DNA of 7,121 bases, taken from positions 1 through 7,121 of the forward strand of contig JAGBXH010000114.1 of assembly GCA_017629395.1 (NCBI GenBank), in the 5' to 3' direction. Of this stretch, positions 1 to 5,611 are shown piece by piece. Numbering within the stretch: position 1 is the first letter of the stretch; the number at the start of each line of letters is the position of its first letter. Under the pieces are notes generated by a model. That model had not been told where the DNA came from, made no database searches, and saw only the letters and a list, made by a program, of their open reading frames with translations. The translations under genes and the position numbers were made by a program. Source of the stretch: Clostridia bacterium (lineage in GTDB: Bacteria; Bacillota; Clostridia; Oscillospirales; CAG-272).

Positions 1-43
1 CTCCCCCGAGAGCCCCGAAGAACTGTACGTGCATTTGCTGTAA
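1..43 (+). CDS. ddh: C-terminal end of a second meso-diaminopimelate dehydrogenase (partial, cut by window edge)
   Basis: Reading the plus strand from base 2 gives SPESPEELYVHLL and a TAA stop at 41-43. The complete ddh on the opposite strand ends SPESPEELYAHLL, so 12 of 13 residues match. At DNA level 36 of 42 bases agree. Five of the six changes are silent third-position changes and one is Val for Ala. That pattern points to a real paralogue under protein-level selection rather than a sequencing fold-back. The rest of the gene lies left of the window, so it cannot be told whether this copy is intact. It faces the complete ddh tail to tail across 288 noncoding bases. Confidence 0.85.
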   Translation, partial: SPESPEELYVHLL

Positions 44-54
44 TACAAAAAGAA

Positions 55-68
55 AGCCCCATGGGGCT
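55..68 (-). terminator. Hairpin after the second ddh; the T-rich run is on the minus strand
   Basis: AGCCCC AT GGGGCT is a perfect 6-bp GC-rich stem 11 bases after the stop of the partial ddh copy. In the direction of that gene it is preceded by an A-rich run but not followed by T residues. On the minus strand it is followed by TTCTTTTTGTATTA (54-41), so it would terminate transcripts leaving the central repeat better than those of ddh itself. It may still act as a weak terminator or RNA-end stabiliser for ddh. Termination is inferred from shape only. Confidence 0.45.
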
Positions 69-108
69 GGTAAATTAGCGGTAAAATAATCAAAAACCAA
101 TACTTTCT

Positions 109-245
109 AACAGTAGTTGCCGCAGGAGCGGGCGATCACTGATCGCCCCTACGGCTGTTTTTGTTTGGGTTTTACGTATTAAAGCCACAGCACAGACACT
201 TGTAGGGGCGATCAGTGATCGCCCGCTCCTGCGGCAATTACTGTT
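109..245. repeat. MITE-like / REP-type palindromic element with 44-nt inverted arms
   Basis: The left arm (109-152) and right arm (202-245) are reverse complements with a single mismatch (G116 against T238), separated by a 49-nt AT-richer centre (153-201). Each arm also holds its own palindrome, GGGCGATCA-C-TGATCGCCC (130-148 and its mirror at 206-224). The element can therefore fold as one long hairpin or as two small ones, and it carries several GATC sites. It has no open reading frame of note and no obvious target-site duplication, so any movement would need a transposase from elsewhere. The family assignment rests on general resemblance to short GC-rich clostridial palindromes. Confidence 0.75.
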
Positions 246-255
246 TGAAAACATT

Positions 256-282
256 AAAGGCTGCCTTACCAAGCAGCCCTTT
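256..282 (-). terminator. Probable terminator downstream of the dapA-dapB-ddh operon
   Basis: On the minus strand GGCTGC and GCAGCC form a 6-bp stem with an 8-nt loop. It is extended by AAA/TTT across one bulged base and followed by TTTAATGTTTT. It lies about 50 bases past the ddh stop. Of the two hairpins downstream of this ddh it is the one with T residues on the correct side for the operon. The T run is interrupted, so strength is uncertain. Confidence 0.5.
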
Positions 283-306
283 GTTCAATTTTACCGCTAT
301 TTCCGC

Positions 307-330
307 AGCCCCATGGGGCTTTCTTTTTGT
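307..330 (+). terminator. Hairpin plus T-run against plus-strand transcripts
   Basis: This is the mirror copy of the hairpin at 55-68: AGCCCC AT GGGGCT (307-320) followed on the plus strand by TTCTTTTTGT. It sits 11 bases past the stop of the complete ddh but in the wrong orientation to have a T-run for that gene. It would best stop plus-strand RNA, for example from the second ddh copy or the central element, before it runs antisense into ddh. Confidence 0.5.
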
Positions 331-331
331 A

Positions 332-1303
332 TTACAGCAAATGCGCGTACAGCTCCTCCGGACTTTCGGGGGAGAGATAGATGGGTACGATGTCAAACGC
401 TGTCTTGCAGCCGACCTCGCCGCGCTGACCGAGTCTGTATGCCGCTCTTGCAAAGGCAACGAGTACGCTGCCCGTGAAATCGGGGTTGGATTCCAAGGTC
501 AGCGCGTACTCAATCGTGTGCGCTGATCCCGTTGCCGCATTGCCGGATACGATGACCTTGCCGCCGTGGGGCAGACCCGCGTGGTCGCGGTGCAATTCTT
601 CAAGGCTGACAAAGTGCACCGTGGTCTTGTAGGGTGCAAAGTAATTGGGCATGGTCACGATCGCCTGCTCAACCTTGGCAGCGTCCGCGCCTTGCTTGAG
701 GGCTACGTAGCAAACTCTTTCGTGCATATCTGCTGCCTTGAAATCGGGCTTCTCGCCTGCTCTGACGCGTGCGACCGCATCCTCTACGGGAACGGTGTAC
801 TGTCTTGCATCTGCAACGCCCTCGATGCGGCGAATGGCGTCCGAGTGCCCTTGGCTGACGCCCGTGCCCCAAAAGGTGTAGGCTTTGCTGTTTGGCAGAA
901 TACTCTGCGCGTACAGGCGGTTGACTGAGAACATACCGGGGTCCCAGCCCACCGAAATGATTGCCACCTTACCGCCCTTGCGTGCGGCTTTGTCCACGTT
1001 TGCTCTGTGAGCCAGGATGTTGGCGTGCGTGTCAAAGCTGTCGATGACGTGGAATTTTTCGGCAAGCGCAGGAGTGGAGGTGGGCAGATCGGTTGCAGAG
1101 CCACCGCAGTTGATGACCACGTCAATGCCGTCTGCCATATCTGCCAGCGCGTCCATATGATATACGGGCACGCCGTATGCACTTTGCACGCCCTTGGGAT
1201 CGCGGCGCGTAAAAATGCCCACGGCTGTCATGTCGGGCGCGGCAGTGAGCGCGGCTTCCACACCGCGTCCGAGATTACCGTACCCCACAATTGCTATCTT
1301 CAT
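332..1303 (-). CDS. ddh: meso-Diaminopimelate D-dehydrogenase
   Basis: This 323-residue protein matches the length and layout of the Ddh family (EC 1.4.1.16). The enzyme converts tetrahydrodipicolinate, ammonia and NADPH in one step to meso-diaminopimelate, bypassing the acyl-intermediate branches of lysine synthesis. The N-terminal Rossmann motif is IVGYGNLG (5-12) and the next family signatures are CGGSATDLP (66-74) and WDPG (120-123). FWGTGVSQGHSDA (144-156) and PHGGK (245-249) belong to the substrate and dimer region. The ATG has an AGGAG seven bases upstream, inside the end of dapB; the reading frames overlap by 29 nt. It is the last gene of the lysine-controlled operon. A second copy ends at the left edge of the window. 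No key residue appears to be missing. Confidence 0.95.
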   Translation of the reverse strand: MKIAIVGYGNLGRGVEAALTAAPDMTAVGIFTRRDPKGVQSAYGVPVYHMDALADMADGIDVVINCGGSATDLPTSTPALAEKFHVIDSFDTHANILAHRANVDKAARKGGKVAIISVGWDPGMFSVNRLYAQSILPNSKAYTFWGTGVSQGHSDAIRRIEGVADARQYTVPVEDAVARVRAGEKPDFKAADMHERVCYVALKQGADAAKVEQAIVTMPNYFAPYKTTVHFVSLEELHRDHAGLPHGGKVIVSGNAATGSAHTIEYALTLESNPDFTGSVLVAFARAAYRLGQRGEVGCKTAFDIVPIYLSPESPEELYAHLL

Positions 1304-2051
1304 AATCCTTCTCCTTGTTCAGATCTGACAGCATGCTCTGCATGTCGTAAAGCCCTGCGGGCTGCTTTGCAATATAGGCTGCTGCGGTCAGCGCACCCTC
1401 TGCAAAAAGTGCACGGGTGTGCGCCTTGTGCTCAAGGGTAATGGTCTGGCTTTCGGTGCAAATGCAAACCTTGTGCTCACCCACCACGTTGCCCATGCGC
1501 ACAGCGCTGATGCCGATGTCCTGCTTTTCGCGCTTGCATTGACCGCTTCTGCCCAGCACGCGGCGTGCATCGGGGCGCACCTCTTCGATTGCCCTTGCAA
1601 GCATGAGGGCTGTGCCGCTGGGGGCATCCGCCTTGTATTTGTGATGAACCTCAATAATTTCAATATCCGCGTCGGGGAAGGCGCGCGCTGCTTGCTTGGC
1701 AAGCTGCAAAAGCACCGCAATGCCCACCGACATATTGCCCGAGTGGAATACGGGGACGTGCTCTGCCGCCCTTGCGATATGAGAGAGCTGCGTTTCGTTA
1801 TGTCCCGTTGTGCCGATCACGCAGGGAACGCTGTTTGCCACGGCAAAATCCAGCACCGCGTCGGTTGCACCTGCGGCAGAAAAATCTACGATGACGTCGG
1901 GAATCTCACCGCAGGCATCGGGGGTGTGGGGGTAGTCGTCGGAAAACGCGTCCACGCCCATATAGGCTGTCGTGCCTGCGTAGCCGTTTTTGGCAAGCGT
2001 GATAAGCTCCTTGCCCATTCTGCCCGCAGCACCGATGATCATGACCTTCAT
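1275..2051 (-). CDS. dapB: 4-Hydroxy-tetrahydrodipicolinate reductase
   Basis: DapB is the cytosolic NAD(P)H reductase (EC 1.17.1.8) that takes the DapA product to tetrahydrodipicolinate. The 258-residue protein has the nucleotide-binding GAAGRMG (7-13), GTTG (80-83) and NMSVG (106-110). It also has the family signature EVHHKYKADAPSGTA (134-148). His136 and Lys140 align with the catalytic His159 and Lys163 of the E. coli enzyme. Its ATG overlaps the dapA stop (ATGA), so the two are probably translationally coupled. The usual family ending around GLYDM is followed here by about 14 extra charged residues. These are encoded across the ddh ribosome site and start codon, and they look like a by-product of the overlap. 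Confidence 0.97.
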   Translation of the reverse strand: MKVMIIGAAGRMGKELITLAKNGYAGTTAYMGVDAFSDDYPHTPDACGEIPDVIVDFSAAGATDAVLDFAVANSVPCVIGTTGHNETQLSHIARAAEHVPVFHSGNMSVGIAVLLQLAKQAARAFPDADIEIIEVHHKYKADAPSGTALMLARAIEEVRPDARRVLGRSGQCKREKQDIGISAVRMGNVVGEHKVCICTESQTITLEHKAHTRALFAEGALTAAAYIAKQPAGLYDMQSMLSDLNKEKDYEDSNCGVR

Positions 2052-2941
2052 ACGTCCAGTCCCGCCTCTCTCATGCGCGCGTACAGAATCTCTGCATGCG
2101 CCTCTTCCATTTCGGTCAGGGGCAGACGAATAGCAGGGGAGCAGAAGCCCATTTTCGCCATAGCAGCCTTGACGGGAATGGGATTGACCTCGGAGAAAAG
2201 TGCCTTGATCAGGGGCAGGTACTTACATTGCAGCGCAGCCGCACCTTTGTAATCTCCCTGCCAGAACAGCTCGCAGATCTGCTTGGTCTCACGGGGCAGA
2301 ACGTTGGAAAGCACGGAAATGCAGCCAAGACCGCCCATGGAGAGCACGGGCACGATCTGGTCGTCGTTGCCGGAGTAAATATCCATCTTGTCGCCGACCA
2401 GCGCAGCGGTCTCCACAATCGCGCTGATGTCGCCGTTTGCCTCCTTGATGGCTACGATCTTGTCGTTTTTGGCAAGCTCTGCATAGGTTGCGGGCGCGAT
2501 GGCGCAGCCGGTACGGGAGGGAACGTTGTATGCAATGATGGGCTTGTCGGAGGCGTCTGCAATGGCGTTGAACATGGTAACAAGCCCCTTTTGGGTTGCT
2601 TTGTTGTAGTAGGGGGTGACGACCAGCATGGCATCCGCGCCAACCTCGGCGGAAAAGCGGGTCAGGTCGCAGGCGTAGGCGGTGTCGTTGCTGCCTGTGC
2701 CGGCAATGATGGGAACGCGGTGCGCTGCGCGCTCAACGGAATAGCGAATCACCTCGCGGTGCTCCTCGTCGGTTAAGGTAGAGCCCTCGCCCGTTGTGCC
2801 CGCGATCACCAAAGCGTCAATGCCGCATTCGATCTGCCAGTCGATCAAGCGTCCGAATGCCTCGTAATCCACGCTGCCGTCAGCGTGCATGGGGGTGATG
2901 AGAGCGGTGGCAATGCCCTTGAAAATGGGAGTGTGTGTCAT
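2048..2941 (-). CDS. dapA: 4-Hydroxy-tetrahydrodipicolinate synthase
   Basis: DapA (EC 4.3.3.7) condenses pyruvate with aspartate semialdehyde, the committed step of the diaminopimelate/lysine branch. The 297-residue (beta/alpha)8 barrel keeps the full active site: GTTGEGS (48-54, with Thr49 and Thr50), YYNKATQKG (111-119, Tyr112), YNVPSRTG (138-145, Tyr138) and the Schiff-base lysine in IKEANGD (Lys166). All are offset by a constant five residues from E. coli. The start chosen begins MTHTPIFKGIATAL, where family homology begins, with AGGAA nine bases upstream. The frame stays open upstream to 3094, but that stretch is the terminator and riboswitch. It is the first gene of the operon and is controlled by the lysine riboswitch. 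Confidence 0.97.
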   Translation of the reverse strand: MTHTPIFKGIATALITPMHADGSVDYEAFGRLIDWQIECGIDALVIAGTTGEGSTLTDEEHREVIRYSVERAAHRVPIIAGTGSNDTAYACDLTRFSAEVGADAMLVVTPYYNKATQKGLVTMFNAIADASDKPIIAYNVPSRTGCAIAPATYAELAKNDKIVAIKEANGDISAIVETAALVGDKMDIYSGNDDQIVPVLSMGGLGCISVLSNVLPRETKQICELFWQGDYKGAAALQCKYLPLIKALFSEVNPIPVKAAMAKMGFCSPAIRLPLTEMEEAHAEILYARMREAGLDV

Positions 2942-2982
2942 GAGAAAAACTTCCTTTAATATTACATATTTTTTATACAAGC

Positions 2983-3016
2983 AAGAAAGAGTGCCTTCCG
3001 CAGGGAAGACACTCTT
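2983..3016 (-). terminator. Attenuator terminator of the lysine riboswitch
   Basis: The arms 3016-3004 and 2999-2987 pair over 13 bp with one G-U and a 4-nt loop (CUGC), then UUUCUU follows. It lies between the riboswitch and dapA, and its 5' arm (AAGAG, 3016-3012) is also the 3' end of the antiterminator. It should form when lysine is bound and stop transcription before dapA. Confidence 0.9.
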
Positions 3017-3058
3017 GCATACGTGAAAACCGAATATTCGGAAATAAGCATACAAAAG
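3012..3058 (-). promoter_or_regulatory. Antiterminator helix of the dapA leader
   Basis: In the minus-strand RNA, CUUUUGUAUGC (3058-3048) pairs over 11 bp (three wobbles) with GUAUGCAAGAG (3022-3012). The enclosed loop holds its own small hairpin, CCGAAUAUUCGG (3041-3030). The upstream arm uses bases 3058-3056 of the riboswitch P1 3' strand and the downstream arm uses 3016-3012 of the terminator stem. It therefore cannot coexist with either and should form when lysine is scarce. The pairing was worked out by hand; relative energies were not computed. Confidence 0.75.
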
Positions 3059-3225
3059 AGAAGCACCCCGCGAAAGCTCGCGACAGTCGAACATCTGTTA
3101 TGGTGTCCGCCCAACCAATGCCGCCGCACCTGCGACAAGGTTTCGGCAAGTGTCCCTTTCGCTTACCCACGGCTGTGCTGCCTTTATGCGGTAAGGTACT
3201 CATGACGCCCTGCGCCTCGACTCTT
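3056..3225 (-). ncRNA. Lysine riboswitch (L-box)
   Basis: The conserved L-box blocks appear in order in the minus-strand RNA: AGGCGC (3217-3212), AGUACC (3200-3195), GAAAGGG (3160-3154), GCCGAA (3147-3142), UUGGUUGGGC (3118-3109) and ACUGUC. A clear P5 stem-loop follows, CGCGA-GCUU-UCGCG (3082-3069). P1 can be closed by AAGAG (3225-3221) with CUCUU (3060-3056), although an alternative register with the neighbouring GAGGCGC is also possible. The aptamer begins only a few bases after the predicted transcription start and is followed by an antiterminator/terminator pair, then dapA. Lysine binding should stabilise P1, free the terminator and switch off dapA-dapB-ddh, giving end-product feedback. 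Confidence 0.93.
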
Positions 3226-3236
3226 ATTATATCGCA

Positions 3237-3265
3237 ATTATAAACGATTTTTTCTTTGTTGTCAA
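3237..3265 (-). promoter_or_regulatory. Vegetative (sigma-A type) promoter of the dapA-dapB-ddh operon
   Basis: On the minus strand TTGACA (3265-3260) and TATAAT (3242-3237) are both consensus, with a 17-nt spacer. Transcription would start near 3230, which puts the first base of the RNA just before riboswitch helix P1. The -35 box is only 15 bases past the stop of the PHP gene. A second TATAAT (3231-3226) just downstream has no matching -35. Confidence 0.92.
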
Positions 3266-3280
3266 TAGGATTTGCAAATA

Positions 3281-4324
3281 TTATGAGTCAGACTTAAATT
3301 CGTCCAAAAAATATCCCCTGGTCAATGCGCGATCTCCCTGCTCGTCTGTCACAACAAGGCGGAAGTAGGCGCGATCGAGCGGAAATCCGCTTTGCTTGAT
3401 CTCGTTTATATAGCCTCTCAAGTCAAACTCGGCATACGTCATGTCCTTGCCGCACTTGCGTGCCGCCCAGCGGCCAACGGTGTGCACCTCGACACGTACG
3501 GCGTGGGAATCTGCGGGGAGAGTGACCTTGAGCACGCCGTCTTCGAGGTAAAGCTCCTCGATCTCGGGACCCCAGGAGGCGTAAAAATCCCCTCTTGCAT
3601 AGGCGGTCATAATGGCGTCATAAGAGAGCTCTTGCGCCTTGAAGCGCACGTGACCGACGCACATATCGTGGTTACCGTGGCAGTCGTCTGTGGCAATGGG
3701 GTAGACGCGCTTGCCTGCCTTGAGAAAATGATCCAACACGTGATCACCCTGATCCAGCACCCAGCCCGCCACCACGCAGCCCGTGTTGTAGACCTCCACG
3801 GCGGTCAGCCCCTCAAGCCCGATGTAGTCGGGGTAGGACTGAATGGACCAGTCGGGGTGATTGTAGCTGACAAGGTAGCCCTTGGCGCGCGCCTCGGCAA
3901 TCATTTCGTTCTGCCCCTCTGTCGAGTAGATACGCACGTAGTCGCCCTTGTAGTGGCTTTGCTCTGCGGCAAGTGCAGGTGCGTTAGCAAAGGTGTAGCG
4001 CGGATTGGGGCAAACGTAGTCGGTTTGATTTGGAAGGGGAGCATAGAAATTCAAATGGTAGCAGGGCGTGGTCAGCCACGAGTTTCCGATGTTGGGGGCA
4101 TTGGTTTCCACCTCGTAAGAGGTAATTGCCAAAAAGTCCGCGTCGTTCAGGTCGGAGTGGTCGATCATAATATCGTGGTCGGTGTAGGCAACGACGCTGT
4201 AGCCGTGCGCCTTGTAAATTTCCTTGATCTCGGCGGGCGTCTTGGAGCCGTCGGAGCAGATGGTGTGCGTGTGCAGGTTTGCTTTATAAAAGCCGCCGTC
4301 CTTGGGAAGAAGGTAGTGGATCAT
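3281..4324 (-). CDS. PHP-domain metal-dependent phosphoesterase
   Basis: The 347-residue protein has a well-preserved PHP fold: NLHTHTICSDG (16-26, with His18, His20, Asp25), TDHD (48-51, His50), Glu71, His90, NHP (155-157), Glu177 and TDDCH (212-216, Asp213, His216). This set matches the histidine/aspartate ligands that bind three metals in PHP phosphoesterases, so it should be an active soluble hydrolase. Relatives act on histidinol phosphate, 3',5'-nucleotides or short RNA, and the substrate here cannot be read from sequence. About 100 residues after the metal site form a less typical C-terminal region, perhaps a beta-sandwich. The start has GAGGAG six bases upstream. It follows the unknown membrane protein by 44 nt and ends the five-gene run. 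No terminator is visible between it and the dapA promoter. Confidence 0.9.
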   Translation of the reverse strand: MIHYLLPKDGGFYKANLHTHTICSDGSKTPAEIKEIYKAHGYSVVAYTDHDIMIDHSDLNDADFLAITSYEVETNAPNIGNSWLTTPCYHLNFYAPLPNQTDYVCPNPRYTFANAPALAAEQSHYKGDYVRIYSTEGQNEMIAEARAKGYLVSYNHPDWSIQSYPDYIGLEGLTAVEVYNTGCVVAGWVLDQGDHVLDHFLKAGKRVYPIATDDCHGNHDMCVGHVRFKAQELSYDAIMTAYARGDFYASWGPEIEELYLEDGVLKVTLPADSHAVRVEVHTVGRWAARKCGKDMTYAEFDLRGYINEIKQSGFPLDRAYFRLVVTDEQGDRALTRGYFLDEFKSDS

Positions 4325-4368
4325 ACATAACTCCTCTTGTGCTCGTGTTTGCGGAAAAGCCCGTGTCG

Positions 4369-5145
4369 TTATTTTGCAAAATTTTCCAGAGCCTGTGCGT
4401 CCTTGTCCGAGATGGGCTCTACGAACGTGGGTCTGTTTTCCTCGGTTCCGTATACGTAGATCATCAGCGTGCCCAAGGGCTGCTGATCGTAGTGAATATC
4501 CTCGTTGAAATAAATATCCACGTAAACCGCCAGCACGTCGGCGCGCATGACGGGCTCAGAGTTCTCGTCAATGTGATCCAAGATATCGATACCGTCAAAG
4601 GTCAATCTTTCGTAGTTGTAAAGGTTTTTGGTGTCCTTGACGCATGCGGTGGGCTGATAACGCTCAAAGCGCACGCAAGCAGGATCGTTGATGTCGTTGT
4701 CGTCGGGGTTATTGGGGGTCAGATCGTACGCCACGGTCACGGTCACGTCAAACCAGTCCTTGCCGCGCTCCAAGGGCGTGGGCTTGCCGTAGTCCTCGGC
4801 AACGCGCTTGAGCGTACTGTTATTGTAGCGGAAGGTCAGCTGCAGCTGATCTGCCGCTGGCAGAAAATCTGTCTGCGTGACAGAGAAATAGCCCTTTGCC
4901 TCGCCCTCGCGGATAATGGTGTCATATCTTTGGTGCAGCACGAAAAAGTCGCCTGCTTCAGGGTCTGCCTTGTGCGCGGTGTATGCGTCGTAAAGCGTTT
5001 GGTTGGGCTGCAGTGCCTTCATGGATGCGGGATCGCCCGAGGACAGGATGCGCCAGAGCAGCACGCCCAAGATCGCGCCGATCATAAGTCCGATCACTGC
5101 CTTGATCGCCCAGCCGATGATGCGGGATGTGGTAGATTTCGCCAT
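4369..5145 (-). CDS. Uncharacterised membrane-anchored protein, 258 residues
   Basis: I do not recognise this protein. One hydrophobic helix (about residues 9-33) follows a short basic N-terminus, so it is probably a signal anchor with the rest of the chain outside the cytoplasm. The helix has glycines spaced by four (Gly19, Gly23, Gly27), a pattern often found in packed or dimerising helices. The remainder is soluble, acidic and rich in alternating hydrophobic residues typical of beta strands (for example 133-141 and 203-213), with two cysteines (157, 168). It has no enzyme signature. AGGAAA eight bases before the ATG overlaps the ruvX stop region; the ruvX stop is 14 nt upstream, so the two are co-transcribed. 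The reading frame is clean and uses the same codon style as its neighbours. Confidence 0.85.
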   Translation of the reverse strand: MAKSTTSRIIGWAIKAVIGLMIGAILGVLLWRILSSGDPASMKALQPNQTLYDAYTAHKADPEAGDFFVLHQRYDTIIREGEAKGYFSVTQTDFLPAADQLQLTFRYNNSTLKRVAEDYGKPTPLERGKDWFDVTVTVAYDLTPNNPDDNDINDPACVRFERYQPTACVKDTKNLYNYERLTFDGIDILDHIDENSEPVMRADVLAVYVDIYFNEDIHYDQQPLGTLMIYVYGTEENRPTFVEPISDKDAQALENFAK

Positions 5146-5159
5146 AGTCGTTGTTTCCT

Positions 5160-5609
5160 TTATTGCATGTATTTGAGCTTGTCCAGCGCGTTTTGCAGAA
5201 TGATCTCTGCAGAAAGCGTATCAATGACTTGCTTGCGCTTTGCGCCACGGGTGTCGGTTTCGTTTAAGTAGCGCGATGCCGCCATGGTGGTCATGCGCTC
5301 GTCCAGGGTGGCTACGTGAATGCTCTCGCCCAGCTTGAACTGCAGGATGTTGGCGAACTTTTGCGCGTGCTGTGCGCGCGGGCCGAACGAGCCGTCCATA
5401 TTGACGGGCACGCCAACCACCACACCAACTACGCCAAGCTCGCGTGCGATCTCGGCGGTTTTTTCAGCCGTTTTTTCCATACCGCCCACGGCTATGGTTT
5501 GCCTGCCCGATGCCATGGTGCGCAAGGAATCGGAAACGGCAATGCCGGTTCTCTTGTCGCCAAAGTCCACGCCCAGCAGCTTGCCCTTGGTTTGCTTCAG
5601 GATTTGCAT
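5160..5609 (-). CDS. ruvX: RuvX/YqgF-family RNase H-fold nuclease (putative Holliday junction resolvase / pre-16S rRNA nuclease)
   Basis: The 149-residue protein has the whole YqgF signature set: LGVDFGDKRTGIAVSD (12-27, catalytic Asp15), VVVGVPVNMDGSFG (63-76), LDERMTT (102-108, Glu104) and QVIDTLSAEIILQ (127-139, Asp130). Family members are RNase H-fold proteins linked to maturation of the 16S rRNA 5' end in E. coli and proposed as Holliday-junction resolvases. The three acidic residues indicate an active enzyme. Its ATG lies two bases after the hydrolase stop and its GAGAGG ribosome site is inside the last hydrolase codons, so translation is probably coupled. In many Bacillota ruvX follows alaS and yrzL; that context is absent here. 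Confidence 0.95.
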   Translation of the reverse strand: MQILKQTKGKLLGVDFGDKRTGIAVSDSLRTMASGRQTIAVGGMEKTAEKTAEIARELGVVGVVVGVPVNMDGSFGPRAQHAQKFANILQFKLGESIHVATLDERMTTMAASRYLNETDTRGAKRKQVIDTLSAEIILQNALDKLKYMQ

Positions 5610-5611
5610 AG

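Larger units (their letters stand above)
1..374. repeat. Imperfect inverted repeat made of two convergent ddh 3' ends
   Basis: Bases 1-87 match the reverse complement of roughly 289-374, and the match runs off the left edge. It has three parts: the coding tail (36/42 identical), 25 identical bases after each stop, including the AGCCCCATGGGGCT hairpin, and a decaying segment that still shares AGCGGTAAAAT (77-87). The middle then diverges except for the palindromic element at 109-245. The simplest reading is an old inverted duplication, or two related genes that arrived in opposite orientation, with a palindromic element between them. Confidence 0.75.

Noticed and set aside
109..245. CRISPR-like repeat-spacer unit
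   Set aside because: There are only two arms, in inverted rather than direct orientation, with no repeated spacing and no cas genes.
1..374. Assembly fold-back artefact making a false inverted ddh end
   Set aside because: The two coding ends differ at 6 of 42 bases, nearly all silent, and the middle sections are unrelated; an artefact would give near-identical arms. Long reads would still be the final test.
1419..2252. Plus-strand open frame of 277 codons across dapB and the end of dapA
   Set aside because: It is rich in Cys, His and Arg as expected for an antisense frame, and it overlaps two unmistakable enzymes.
3030..3041. CCGAATATTCGG perfect palindrome as a repressor operator
   Set aside because: It lies inside the transcribed leader in the antiterminator loop and is better explained as a small hairpin; no other copy near a promoter was seen.
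2942..3094. N-terminal extension of dapA by 51 residues in the open frame upstream
   Set aside because: The stretch is the attenuator terminator, antiterminator and part of the L-box. DapA homology begins at MTHTPIFKG, which has its own ribosome site.
2973..3203. A 76-codon minus-strand open frame in the dapA leader as a possible leader peptide
   Set aside because: It runs through conserved riboswitch blocks, has no lysine-codon cluster and no ribosome site; the RNA explains the sequence better.
3392..5271. Long plus-strand open frames opposite the PHP and membrane-protein genes
   Set aside because: They mirror well-supported minus-strand genes in GC-rich DNA, lack family motifs and have no convincing ribosome sites; they are antisense shadows.
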